Below are positions 42,341 through 50,931 of a stretch of 64,000 nucleotides of DNA, piece after piece (within the stretch, counting starts at the first letter, position 1; each line of letters starts with the position of its first letter). Made by a program: the position numbers and the translations under genes. The notes under the pieces were generated by a model. The model saw nothing but the letters and a program-made list of their open reading frames with translations. It made no database searches and was not told the DNA's origin. Source of the DNA: Burkholderiales bacterium (GTDB lineage Bacteria; Pseudomonadota; Gammaproteobacteria; Burkholderiales; Burkholderiaceae_C); the NCBI GenBank assembly GCA_016223165.1, contig JACRPO010000011.1, positions 58,596 through 122,595 on the forward strand, written 5' to 3'.

Positions 42341-43243
42341 ATGGCCGGCTCCTGGCTCCAATTCGTCGCCGGCGGGCTGACCTCCGGCGCCATCTACGCG
42401 CTCGTCGCGCTCGGCTTCTCGATCGTCTACAACGCCAGCCACGCCATCAACTTCGCCCAGGGCGAGTTCGTGATGCTGGGCGGCATGCTCGCCGTCTCGG
42501 CGGTGGGCCTGGGCCTGCCGATGTGGGCGGCGGTGCCGCTGGCCGTGCTCGGCGCGGCGCTGGTCGGCGGGCTCGTGCAGTGGCTGGCGCTCGAGCGCGC
42601 GCAGGCCGACGGCCCCTCCGGCGTCGTCACCCTCATCATCACCACCATCGGCGTGGCGCTGCTGTTGCGCGGCGCCGCGCAGGTGGTGTGGGACAAGCGC
42701 ATCCACGCGCTGCCGCCGTTCTCGGGCGACACGCCCATCGCTCTCGGCGGCTCGGGCGGCGCGGGCGGGGCCACCGTCCTGCCGCAGAGCCTGTGGGTGC
42801 TGGCCGGCGGCGCGCTCGCCGTGCTGGCGCTCGGCGCCTTCTTCGAGCGCACGCTGTACGGCAAGGCGATGCGCGCCACGGCCATCAACGCGCTGGCGGC
42901 ACGGCTGGCCGGCATCTCGACGCGCGGCGTCATGCGCGCCAGCTTCGCGCTCGCCGCGGCCCTCGGCGCGCTCGGCGGCGTGCTGACGGCGCCGATCACC
43001 TTCACCTCCTACGACGTGGGCGTGATGCTGGGGCTGAAGGGCTTCGCCGCCGCCATCCTCGGCGGCCTCGGCAGCTTCGGCGGCGCCGTCGCCGGCGGCC
43101 TGCTGCTCGGCCTGCTCGAGGGCCTGGGCGCCGGCTTCCTCTCCTCGGCCTACAAGGACGCGATCGCCTTCGTGGCGATCCTCGCCGTGCTGTTTTTCCT
43201 GCCCGGAGGGCTGTTCGGTGCGCGCGGCAGCGAGCGTGTCTGA
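42341..43243 (+). CDS. livH: LivH-like permease of aromatic-acid importer
   Basis: 300 residues, about eight transmembrane segments. The LivH features are SGAIYALVALGFSIVYNASH, AINFAQGEFVMLGG and FAAAILGGLGSFGGAVAGG. It follows the binding-protein gene by 49 bases, and its 3' end overlaps the livM-like start by 26 bases. It forms the channel in the inner membrane with the next gene's product. Confidence 0.93.
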   Translation: MAGSWLQFVAGGLTSGAIYALVALGFSIVYNASHAINFAQGEFVMLGGMLAVSAVGLGLPMWAAVPLAVLGAALVGGLVQWLALERAQADGPSGVVTLIITTIGVALLLRGAAQVVWDKRIHALPPFSGDTPIALGGSGGAGGATVLPQSLWVLAGGALAVLALGAFFERTLYGKAMRATAINALAARLAGISTRGVMRASFALAAALGALGGVLTAPITFTSYDVGVMLGLKGFAAAILGGLGSFGGAVAGGLLLGLLEGLGAGFLSSAYKDAIAFVAILAVLFFLPGGLFGARGSERV

Positions 43244-44237
43244 GGGCGGACGCCCGAGCCCGGCCACGCGACCGGCCGCGCGACCGACCGCGGGCCCGGC
43301 CTGGCGACTGGCGTCGCCGCGCATCGTCACGGCGGCGCTGCTGGCGGCGCTGCTCGCGGCCTTGCCGTTCGCCTTCCCGAACGCCTTCTTCTTCGAGGTG
43401 GCGATCCTCGTCATGGCCAACGCCGTCGTCTGCGTCGGCCTCAACCTGCTCATCGGCTACGCCGGCCAGATCAGCCTGGGCCATGCCGCCTTCTTCGCCC
43501 TCGGCGGCTACGGCAGCGCCATCGCGTCCGCCCGCTGGGGCTGGCCGGTGTGGCTGTCCATCCCGGCCGCGGTGGCCGCGGTAGGTGCGCTCGCCTGGCT
43601 GGTCGGCCGCCCGACGCTCAGGCTGAAGGGCCACTACCTGGCGATGGCCACGCTCGGCTTCGGCGTCATCGTCTCGATCGTGCTCGGCAACGAAGACCGC
43701 ATCACCGGCGGCCCCGACGGCATGCCGGTGCCGCCGCTCGCCGTGTTCGGGCAGGCCGTGCGCGGCGAGGCGCTGTGGTACGCCATCGTCGCGCTGGCGC
43801 TGTGGCTGACGGTGCTGCTGGCGCTCAACCTGATCGATTCGCCGATCGGCCGCGCGCTGCGCGCGCTGCACGGCTCGGAGGTGGCGGCGACGACGCTCGG
43901 CATCGACGCTGCACGCTGGAAGCTGCGCGTCTTCGTCATCTCGGCGCTCATCGCCGCCGCCGCCGGCGCACTGATGGCCCACCACGCCGGCTTCATCACG
44001 CCGGCGCGCGCCTCGTTCCTGCACTCGGTGGAGCTCGTGATCATGGTCGTCTTCGGCGGCATGGCCTCGGTCTGGGGCGCGGTCGTCGGCGCCGTCGTGC
44101 TGACGCTGCTGCCGCAGTTCCTGACCGTGTTCAAGGACTACGAGATGATGGTCTTCGGCGCCGTGCTCATCGCGACGATGGTGCTCATGCCGCGCGGCGT
44201 GGTGCCGACACTGGCGCGCCTGGCCGGGCGCGGCTGA
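43218..44237 (+). CDS. livM: LivM-like permease of aromatic-acid importer
   Basis: 339 residues from a GTG with GGAGG 8 bases upstream; a GTG at 43236 is an alternative. The first 35 residues are Pro/Ala/Arg-rich. Then come nine membrane segments with the LivM signature NLLIGYAGQISLGHAAFFAL and the coupling loop near SPIGRALRALHGSEVAATTL. Partner of the preceding LivH-like protein. A conserved GGMASVWGAVVGA segment lies near the end. Confidence 0.92.
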   Translation: MRAAASVSEGGRPSPATRPAARPTAGPAWRLASPRIVTAALLAALLAALPFAFPNAFFFEVAILVMANAVVCVGLNLLIGYAGQISLGHAAFFALGGYGSAIASARWGWPVWLSIPAAVAAVGALAWLVGRPTLRLKGHYLAMATLGFGVIVSIVLGNEDRITGGPDGMPVPPLAVFGQAVRGEALWYAIVALALWLTVLLALNLIDSPIGRALRALHGSEVAATTLGIDAARWKLRVFVISALIAAAAGALMAHHAGFITPARASFLHSVELVIMVVFGGMASVWGAVVGAVVLTLLPQFLTVFKDYEMMVFGAVLIATMVLMPRGVVPTLARLAGRG

Positions 44238-44247
44238 GGAACTGCTC

Positions 44248-45141
44248 ATGGGCCTGCTGCGCGTCGAGGGCCTGAGCAAGCGCTTCGGCGGCCTGCGCGC
44301 CATCGAGAACCTCTCGTTCGAGGTGAGCCCCGGCAGCGTGCAGGCGATCATCGGCCCCAACGGCGCCGGCAAGACGACGCTGCTGAACCTGCTCAGCGGC
44401 CTGTACGTGCCCGATACCGGGCGCGTCGCCGTCGATGGGCACGACCTCGCCGGCCGGCCCGCGCACCGCTTCGCCGCCGCCGGCCTGGCGCGCACGTTCC
44501 AGAACCTGCAGGTGTTCTTCAACATGACGGCGCTGGAGAACGTCATGACCGGGCGCCATCTGCGCGAGAGCCAGGCGTTGCTGCCGGCACTGCTGCGCCT
44601 GGAGCCGATGGTCTGGGCCGAGCACCGCAGCCGCGCCCGCGCCCTGGAGCTGATGCAGCAGGTGGGCCTCGGCGCCTGGACCGGCGCGCGCGCCGACGCC
44701 ATGCCCTACGGGGCGCTGAAGCGCCTGGAGATCGCGCGCGCACTGGCGCTCGAGCCGAAGCTGCTGCTCCTCGACGAACCCGCCGCCGGCCTCAACCCCA
44801 CCGAGGCGCGCGAGATCGATGCGCTCATCCGCACGCTCGCCGCCGGCGGCATGACGGTGCTGCTGGTCGAGCACAACATGGCGCTGGTGATGGAGGTGTC
44901 CGACCGCGTGCTCGTGCTCGACCACGGCACGAAGCTGGCCGAAGGCACCCCCGCCGAGGTGGCGCGCGACGAGCGCGTCATCGAGGCCTATCTCGGCGTC
45001 GAGGGCCTCGTGACCGAGAGCGCCACGGAGGGGGCCGCGCAAGGCACGGGCGGCACGCTCGACATGCGCGGCGCGCTCGACATGCACGGCACGCTCGGCA
45101 ACACCGCGCCGGCCGCGCGGCAGGCGGGCGGTCATGCTTGA
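44248..45141 (+). CDS. livG: LivG-like ATPase of aromatic-acid importer
   Basis: 297 residues. Walker A GPNGAGKTT (about 35-43), signature AMPYGALKRLEIA (a diverged LSYG form that is normal for LivG), Walker B LLLLDEPAAGLNP and switch LLVEHNM are present. The last 40 residues are a repeat-rich tail (GTGGTLDMRGALDMHGTLGN). GAGGA precedes the ATG. It overlaps the livF-like start by 8 bases. Confidence 0.93.
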   Translation: MGLLRVEGLSKRFGGLRAIENLSFEVSPGSVQAIIGPNGAGKTTLLNLLSGLYVPDTGRVAVDGHDLAGRPAHRFAAAGLARTFQNLQVFFNMTALENVMTGRHLRESQALLPALLRLEPMVWAEHRSRARALELMQQVGLGAWTGARADAMPYGALKRLEIARALALEPKLLLLDEPAAGLNPTEAREIDALIRTLAAGGMTVLLVEHNMALVMEVSDRVLVLDHGTKLAEGTPAEVARDERVIEAYLGVEGLVTESATEGAAQGTGGTLDMRGALDMHGTLGNTAPAARQAGGHA

Positions 45142-45826
45142 GGCGCAAGGCGTGGGCAGCCGCTACGGACGCATCCCGGCGCTCGCCGACGTGTCGATCC
45201 ACGTGCGCGCCGGCGAGCTGGTGGCCATCGTCGGCGCCAACGGCGCCGGCAAGACGACGCTGCTGCGCACGCTGTCGGGCGTGCAGCCGATGCACGGCGG
45301 CCGGCTGCGCTTCGAGGGCGACGACATCGCCGCCGAGACGCCGCGCCGGCGCGTGCAGCGCGGCATCGTGCAGGTGCCCGAGGGGCGGCAGGTCTTCGGC
45401 CCGCTGAGCGTCGAGGACAACCTGCGCCTGGGCGCCTTCGCGCGCGGGCGGGCCGCGGCGCTCGGCTCGGTCTACGCGATGTTCCCGGTGCTGCGCGACA
45501 AGCGCGCCGAGGCCGCCGGCACGCTCTCCGGCGGCCAGCAGCAGATGCTGGCTCTGGGCCGCGCCCTCATGGCCGAGCCGCGCCTGCTGCTGCTCGACGA
45601 GCCGAGCATGGGCCTGGCGCCGAAACTGGTGGCCGAGATCTTCAGGCACATCAAGGCGCTGCGCGCGCGCGGCACGACCATCCTGCTCGTCGACCAGAAC
45701 GCGCGCGCGGCGCTCGCCATCGCCGACCGCGGCTACGTGATGGCCACCGGCCGCATCGTCGCCGAGGGCGGCGGCACCGAGCTGCTGCACGACGCCCAGG
45801 TGCAGCGGGCCTACCTCGGGCTGTGA
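45134..45826 (+). CDS. livF: LivF-like ATPase of aromatic-acid importer
   Basis: 230 residues. Walker A GANGAGKTT, signature TLSGGQQQMLALG, Walker B LLLLDEPSMGLAPK and the switch LLVDQN (Asp in place of the usual Glu before Gln) are visible. It completes the five-gene importer. The switch glutamate-to-aspartate change is conservative. It is followed by a short 11-base repeat tract and a thioesterase gene. Confidence 0.93.
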   Translation: MLEAQGVGSRYGRIPALADVSIHVRAGELVAIVGANGAGKTTLLRTLSGVQPMHGGRLRFEGDDIAAETPRRRVQRGIVQVPEGRQVFGPLSVEDNLRLGAFARGRAAALGSVYAMFPVLRDKRAEAAGTLSGGQQQMLALGRALMAEPRLLLLDEPSMGLAPKLVAEIFRHIKALRARGTTILLVDQNARAALAIADRGYVMATGRIVAEGGGTELLHDAQVQRAYLGL

Positions 45827-45898
45827 ACGACCGCTGGGTGATCACGGACGGCCGCTCAGCGCCCCTGAACGACGACTGAACGGCCACTGAACAACGAG
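45824..45898. repeat. 11-bp TGAAC repeats
   Basis: TGAACGACCGC at the livF stop (45824-45834) and three contiguous 11-base units (45866-45898, each starting TGAAC) fill the gap before the thioesterase gene. Unit length again equals one helical turn. Confidence 0.7.
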
Positions 45899-45911
45899 GA
45901 GATCCGAAGCG

Positions 45912-46325
45912 ATGAAAGCGACCCTGCAAGCCGGCCTCGACACCGAGACCTCGTTCGTGGTCGACCGCGAACGCACGATCAACTTCATGGGCGAGGCGGC
46001 GCGTGTCTACGCCACACCGGTGCTGGTGCGCGACATCGAGGTCGCCTGCCGCAACCTGCTGCTCGCCCACCTCGATCCCGGCGAGGACTCGGTGGGCACG
46101 CGCGTCGAGATCGACCACCTCGCCGCGACGCTGGTGGGCATGCCGGTGACGCTGGCCGTGCGCGTGGCCGAGGTCAACGGCCGTGTCGTGACCTTCGAGG
46201 TCTCCGGCCGCGATGCCGTGGAGCCCATCGTGCGCGGCCGCCACGCCCGTTTCGTCGTCGACGTGGCGAAGACCGGCGAGCGCCTCGCCGCCAAGGCGGC
46301 CAAGGCCAGGGCGGCACAGGGGTGA
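45912..46325 (+). CDS. Hot-dog-fold thioesterase, FlK-like
   Basis: 137 residues, one hot-dog domain. The segments INFMGEAARVYATPVLVRDI and DSVGTRVEIDHLAATLVGM match the fluoroacetyl-CoA thioesterase (FlK) subgroup, in which a Thr/Ser, Glu and His form the catalytic set. Here Ser81, Glu86-region acid and His89-region histidine are candidates. Its stop overlaps the padB-like start. It may hydrolyse an aromatic acyl-CoA such as a phenylglyoxylyl-CoA, or a dead-end ester. Confidence 0.85.
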   Translation: MKATLQAGLDTETSFVVDRERTINFMGEAARVYATPVLVRDIEVACRNLLLAHLDPGEDSVGTRVEIDHLAATLVGMPVTLAVRVAEVNGRVVTFEVSGRDAVEPIVRGRHARFVVDVAKTGERLAAKAAKARAAQG

Positions 46326-46330
46326 AGGCG

Positions 46331-49222
46331 ATGAGCGCCGTGGCGTCAGGCAGGGATGGGGGTGGCACGGGTGCCGCGGGTGCCGCAGGTGCCGCGGGTG
46401 GCACCCTCGGCACGCGCCACGTCCCCACCTACTGCTACCAGTGCGTGGCCGGGCCCGACCTCGCCACCGTCAAGGTCGAGGACGGCGTGGCCACCGAGAT
46501 CGAGCCCAACTTCTGCGCCGCGGCCGTGCACCCCGGCGGCGGCAAGGTCTGCGTGAAGGCCTTCGGCCTCATCCAGAAGACCTACAACCCGCACCGCGTG
46601 CTGGCGCCGATGAAGCGCACGAATCCGAACAAGGGCCGGCACGAGGACCCGGGCTTCGTCGAGATCTCGTGGGAGGAAGCGCTGCAGACGATCAGCGAGC
46701 GGCTGCTGGCGATCCGCGCCGAGGGCCTCGTCGATGCCTCGGGCTACCCGTGCGTGGCCGCCAGCTTCGGCGGCGGCGGCACGCCGCAGATGTACATGGG
46801 CAGCTTCCCGGCCTTTCTGGCCGCGTGGGGGCCGGTGGACTTCGGCATCGGCTCCGGCCAGGGCGTCAAGTGCTACCACAGCGAACACCTGTACGGCGAG
46901 TACTGGCACCGCGCCTTCATCGTCGCGCCCGACACGCCGCACTGCAACTACCTCATCAGCTGCGGCGCCAACGTCGAGGCCTCGGGTGGCGTGGTCGGCA
47001 TCGCCCGCCACGCGCGCGCCCGCGTGCGCGGCATGAAGCGCGTGCAGGTCGAGCCGCACCTGTCGATCACCGGCGCCTGCTCGGCCGAATGGGTGCCGAT
47101 CAAGCCGAAGACCGATGCCGCGTTCCTCTATGCGCTGATCCATGTCCTGCTGCACGAGGCGCCGCGCGAGCGCCTCGACGTCGCCTTCCTGCAGCGCTGG
47201 ACCGCCTCGCCCTACCTGGTGGGCGCGCACGGCTTCTACCTGCGCGACCCCGCGTCGGGCAAGCCGCTCGTGTGGGATCGCCTGACGGCGCGCGCCGTGC
47301 CGCACGATGCCGCCGGCATCGACGAGGCGCTCGAAGGCCGCTTCACCGCCACGGCCGTGGAGGTGGGCGCCGACGGCGAGATCCTGGCCGGCGGCGAGCT
47401 CGAAGGCGCGACCGCCTTCACGCGCCTCGTCGAGCACATGGCCGCCTACTCGCCCGAGTGGGCCGAGGCCGTCTGCGACGTGCCGGCCGCGCGCATGCGC
47501 CGCATCGCGCTCGAGTACCTCGACCATGCCTGCGTCGGCCAGACGATTCAGATCGACGGCCTGACGATGCCCTACCGCCCGGTCGCCGTCTCGCTCGGCA
47601 AGACCGTCAACAACGGTTGGGGCGGCTACGAATGCTGCTGGGCGCGCACGCTGCTGGCAGTGCTGGTCGGTGCGCTCGAAGTGCCCGGCGGCACCATCGG
47701 CACCACGGTGCGCCTGACGCGGCCGATGTCGCACCGGCACGACAGCGTCGTGCCGGGCGTCGACGGCTTCATGCACTACCCGCTCAACCCGACGAGCAAG
47801 GAGCTCTGGTCGCCCAGGCCCAACATCCGCAACGCCTACCGCACGATGGTGCCGCTGGCCGCCGACGGGCCGTGGAGCCAGGCGCTCGGCCCGACGCACT
47901 TCTCGTGGATGTTCCTCGACGACACGCCCGCGGGCCTGCCGCGCGTGACGCCGCCCGACCTGTGGTTCGTCTACCGCACGAACCCGGCCATCTCGTTCTG
48001 GGACACGGCGGCGCTGGGCGAGAAGATGGCGCGCTTCCCGTTCGTCGTCGCCTTCGCCTACACGCGCGACGAGACCAACCACTTCGCCGACCTGCTGCTG
48101 CCCGACGCCACCGACCTCGAGAGCCTACAGCTCATCCGGATCGGCGGCACGAAGTACGTCGAGCAGTTCTGGCAGCACGAGGGCTTCGCGCTGCGCCAGC
48201 CGGCGGTGGCGCCGCGCGGCCAGGCGCGCGACTTCACCGAGGTGGCCGGCGAGCTGGCCGCGCGCACCGGGCTCACCGCCAAGTACGTGGCGGCGATCAA
48301 CAAGGGCGCCTGCGGCGTGCCGCTGGCGCACGAGCACGGCGACTTCGCGCTCGCCACCGACACGAGCCCGACGCGCGAGGCGGTCTGGGACGCCGTGTGC
48401 CGCGCCGCCAGCGCCGAGGTGAGCGAGGGCGCCGAGGTGCACGGCCTGGATTGGTGGCGCGAGCACGGGCTCATGACGCAGCCCTTCCCGCAAAGCCGCT
48501 GGTACCTGCTGCCGACGCTGCAAAGCCGCGGCCTGCGCTTCGAGTTGCCCTACCAGGAGCGGCTCGAGCGCGTGGGCGTCGAGCTCGGGCGCCGGCTGCA
48601 CGAACACGGCATGCACTGGTGGGACCGGCAGCTCGAGGAATACGCGGCGCTGCCCCCGTACAAGGACTTCCCCGGCCTGTGGGAGGAGGCGCTCGTGAAG
48701 AGCGGCGGTGATGCGCGGGCCTACCCGTTCTGGCTGATCACCGCGCGCAGCATGCAGTACGCGTGGGGCGGCAATGCCGGCCTGCAGATGATCCGCGAGG
48801 TGGCCGAGAACATCGCCGGCCACCGCGGCGTCATCGTCAATGCCGGCGCCGCCGCGGCGCTCGGCATCGCCGACGGCGATGCCATCGAGATCTCGACGCC
48901 GAAGCGGCGCGTGCGCGGCCACGCCGTGCTGCGCCAGGGCATCCGGCCCGACACGCTGCTGCTCATCGGCCAGTTCGGCCACTGGGAGACGCCGCTGGCG
49001 CGCGACTTCGGCATGCCGAGCCTCAATGCGCTGGCGCAGATGTCGCTGGACCTCACCGACGCCACCGGCTCCAGCGCCGACCTCGTGCGCGTGCGGCTCG
49101 TCAAGGCAGCGCACGACGAACAGGAGGAGGAGGAGGACGAGCGGGGCGACCGAAGCGAAGGAGCGCGCAACGCGAAGAAGCCCAACGAGCCGACCCGCGG
49201 CGAGAAGGGGGTGGCCGCATGA
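46331..49222 (+). CDS. padB: Phenylacetyl-CoA:acceptor oxidoreductase, Mo-pterin subunit (PadB-like)
   Basis: 963 residues from ATG 46331 (a GTG at 46322 overlaps the previous stop). It is a DMSO-reductase-family protein: YCYQCVAGPDLATVKVEDGV with later GKVCVKAFGLIQKTYNP supplies the N-terminal [4Fe-4S] ligands, and SGQGVKCYHSEHLYGEYWHR near 175-195 holds the probable molybdenum-ligand cysteine. As I recall PadB of Azoarcus/Aromatoleum, these strings match it closely. PadBCD oxidises phenylacetyl-CoA to phenylglyoxylate with quinone. The PadC- and PadD-like genes follow in order. An acidic tail (EQEEEEDERGDRSEG) is unusual. Confidence 0.88.
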   Translation: MSAVASGRDGGGTGAAGAAGAAGGTLGTRHVPTYCYQCVAGPDLATVKVEDGVATEIEPNFCAAAVHPGGGKVCVKAFGLIQKTYNPHRVLAPMKRTNPNKGRHEDPGFVEISWEEALQTISERLLAIRAEGLVDASGYPCVAASFGGGGTPQMYMGSFPAFLAAWGPVDFGIGSGQGVKCYHSEHLYGEYWHRAFIVAPDTPHCNYLISCGANVEASGGVVGIARHARARVRGMKRVQVEPHLSITGACSAEWVPIKPKTDAAFLYALIHVLLHEAPRERLDVAFLQRWTASPYLVGAHGFYLRDPASGKPLVWDRLTARAVPHDAAGIDEALEGRFTATAVEVGADGEILAGGELEGATAFTRLVEHMAAYSPEWAEAVCDVPAARMRRIALEYLDHACVGQTIQIDGLTMPYRPVAVSLGKTVNNGWGGYECCWARTLLAVLVGALEVPGGTIGTTVRLTRPMSHRHDSVVPGVDGFMHYPLNPTSKELWSPRPNIRNAYRTMVPLAADGPWSQALGPTHFSWMFLDDTPAGLPRVTPPDLWFVYRTNPAISFWDTAALGEKMARFPFVVAFAYTRDETNHFADLLLPDATDLESLQLIRIGGTKYVEQFWQHEGFALRQPAVAPRGQARDFTEVAGELAARTGLTAKYVAAINKGACGVPLAHEHGDFALATDTSPTREAVWDAVCRAASAEVSEGAEVHGLDWWREHGLMTQPFPQSRWYLLPTLQSRGLRFELPYQERLERVGVELGRRLHEHGMHWWDRQLEEYAALPPYKDFPGLWEEALVKSGGDARAYPFWLITARSMQYAWGGNAGLQMIREVAENIAGHRGVIVNAGAAAALGIADGDAIEISTPKRRVRGHAVLRQGIRPDTLLLIGQFGHWETPLARDFGMPSLNALAQMSLDLTDATGSSADLVRVRLVKAAHDEQEEEEDERGDRSEGARNAKKPNEPTRGEKGVAA

Positions 49223-49875
49223 CGCGCTGGGCGATGGTCGCCGACCTGCGCCGTTGCGTCGGTTGCCAGACCTGCACGGCGGCGTGCAAGCACGCCAACG
49301 CCACGCCGCCGGGCGTGCAGTGGCGGCGCGTGCTCGACATGGAGTTCGGCAGCTACCCCGACGTGCAGCGCGCCTTCGTGCCGGTCGGCTGCCAGCACTG
49401 CGACGAGCCGCCCTGCCGCGACGTCTGCCCGACGCAGGCGACGAAGAAGCGTGCCGACGGCATCGTCACCATCGACTACGACGCGTGCATCGGCTGCGCC
49501 TACTGCGCCGTCGCCTGCCCCTATCAGGCGCGCTACAAGACCGAGCGCGCGACCTTCGCCTACGGCCGGGCCTCGGCGCACGAGGCGAAGCGGCACGACG
49601 AGGCGCGGCTCGCCGTGGCCACCAAGTGCACCTTCTGCGTCGAGCGCATCGATGCCGGCACGGCGCAGGGCCTGGTGCCCGGCATCGACCCCGAGGCGAC
49701 TCCGGCCTGCGTCAATGCCTGCATCGCCGACGCGCTCGCTTTCGGCGACCTCGACGATGCGCACAGCAACGTTAGCCGCTTGCTGGCCGAGAACCGGCAT
49801 TTCCGCATGCACGAGGAACTGGGCACCGGCCCCGGATTCCACTACCTGTGGGGCGGCGCGGAGGTCGCGGCATGA
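49219..49875 (+). CDS. padC: Four-cluster iron-sulfur subunit (PadC-like)
   Basis: 218 residues with sixteen cysteines arranged for four [4Fe-4S] clusters: Cys13, 16, 19, 23; Cys58, 61, 66, 70; Cys90, 93, 96, 100; and Cys137, 140, 164, 168. This is the DmsB/NrfC pattern. It would carry electrons from the molybdenum subunit to the membrane subunit. The start overlaps the padB stop (ATGA), and its stop overlaps the next start in the same way. Confidence 0.93.
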   Translation: MTRWAMVADLRRCVGCQTCTAACKHANATPPGVQWRRVLDMEFGSYPDVQRAFVPVGCQHCDEPPCRDVCPTQATKKRADGIVTIDYDACIGCAYCAVACPYQARYKTERATFAYGRASAHEAKRHDEARLAVATKCTFCVERIDAGTAQGLVPGIDPEATPACVNACIADALAFGDLDDAHSNVSRLLAENRHFRMHEELGTGPGFHYLWGGAEVAA

Positions 49876-50921
49876 GAGCGATCATGAAGGCGATCAAGAA
49901 GGCCAAGCGCCCGCCGGCGCCCGCCTACGGTCCGCAGCCGTGGTTGCAGCAGCACTGGGACGCGCGCGCCGCGCTCAACTTCATGGCCGGGGGCGCGGGC
50001 AGCGGGCTGGTCGTGGCCGCGGCGGTCGCCGCGGCGCCGCCGTGGCTGGCCGCGCTCGGCGCGCTCGCGGTGGCCGCGGGCCTGCTCGCCGTGTGGGCCG
50101 AGATCGGCCGGCCGCTGCGCGCGCTGAACGTGCTCAGGCATGCACGCCGGTCGTGGATGACGCGCGAGGCGCTGGCCGCCATCGTGCTGCTCGCGGCGGT
50201 GGCGGCCTGGGTCTCGACCGGGCAGCCGTCGATGCCGCACGCCGCCTTCGCGGCGCTGGCGGCGGTCGCCTTCATCGTCTGCCAGGCCCGCATCCTGAAC
50301 GCGGCCAAGGGCATTCCGGCCTGGCGCGAGCCCCTGCTGGCGCCTTTGATCCTCGCCACCGCGCTCGCCGAGGGCGCGGGCGCGGCGTTGCTGCTCCTCG
50401 CGCCCACTGCCGCCCACGCAGCGGCGGCTCCGGCTGCCGCCGCAACGCCATCCGTCGTGCTCGGCTGGGGCCTCGTTTTCGCCACCCTGCTGCGCGGGCT
50501 GCTCGGCTACGGCTGGCACGCCCGGCTGAAGGTGCCGCGGGCGCAGCGCAAAACGTTCGCGCGCACGGGCATGCTGTTCAACCTGCTCAGCGGCTTGGCG
50601 GTCTGCTTCGCCCTGGTGGCGCTCGCCTCGCCGCTGCCGGCAGGCCTGGCCGCCCCCGCGCTCGGGGCCGCCGGCGCGCTCGCGCTCGCCGGTGGCGCCT
50701 GGTTCAAGTTCGCGCTGATCACGCGCCTGGCATTCAACCAGGGTTTCGCGATCTCCTGTCTGCCGGTGCGCGGCGTGCCGCATGTGTCACCCGGTGGGCC
50801 ACATGCATCCCCGCACGCATCGGCGCACGCATCGCCGCACCCGGCATCGCACCCGCTGCCACAAGCGTCGCCATCCGTATCCGTGTCGCCGTCGATCACG
50901 CGGCACGCCGCCCCACGCTGA
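49872..50921 (+). CDS. padD: Membrane anchor subunit (PadD/DmsC/NrfD-like)
   Basis: 349 residues with about eight hydrophobic segments. The order after Mo-pterin and FeS subunits, the short basic N-terminus (MKAIKKAKRPP) and the ending with GGAWFKFALITRLAFNQGF identify it as the quinone-facing anchor of the complex. The last 45 residues are a His/Ala/Ser/Pro repeat (HASPHASAHASPHPASHP) encoded by a 12-15 base tandem repeat, not seen in ordinary anchors. ATGA overlap with padC. Confidence 0.87.
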   Translation: MRAIMKAIKKAKRPPAPAYGPQPWLQQHWDARAALNFMAGGAGSGLVVAAAVAAAPPWLAALGALAVAAGLLAVWAEIGRPLRALNVLRHARRSWMTREALAAIVLLAAVAAWVSTGQPSMPHAAFAALAAVAFIVCQARILNAAKGIPAWREPLLAPLILATALAEGAGAALLLLAPTAAHAAAAPAAAATPSVVLGWGLVFATLLRGLLGYGWHARLKVPRAQRKTFARTGMLFNLLSGLAVCFALVALASPLPAGLAAPALGAAGALALAGGAWFKFALITRLAFNQGFAISCLPVRGVPHVSPGGPHASPHASAHASPHPASHPLPQASPSVSVSPSITRHAAPR

Positions 50922-50931
50922 GAGGTTCAAG

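Noticed and set aside
45166..45420. Small minus-strand frames inside livF and similar genes
   Set aside because: They are antisense shadows of well-supported genes, with no family resemblance or ribosome site.
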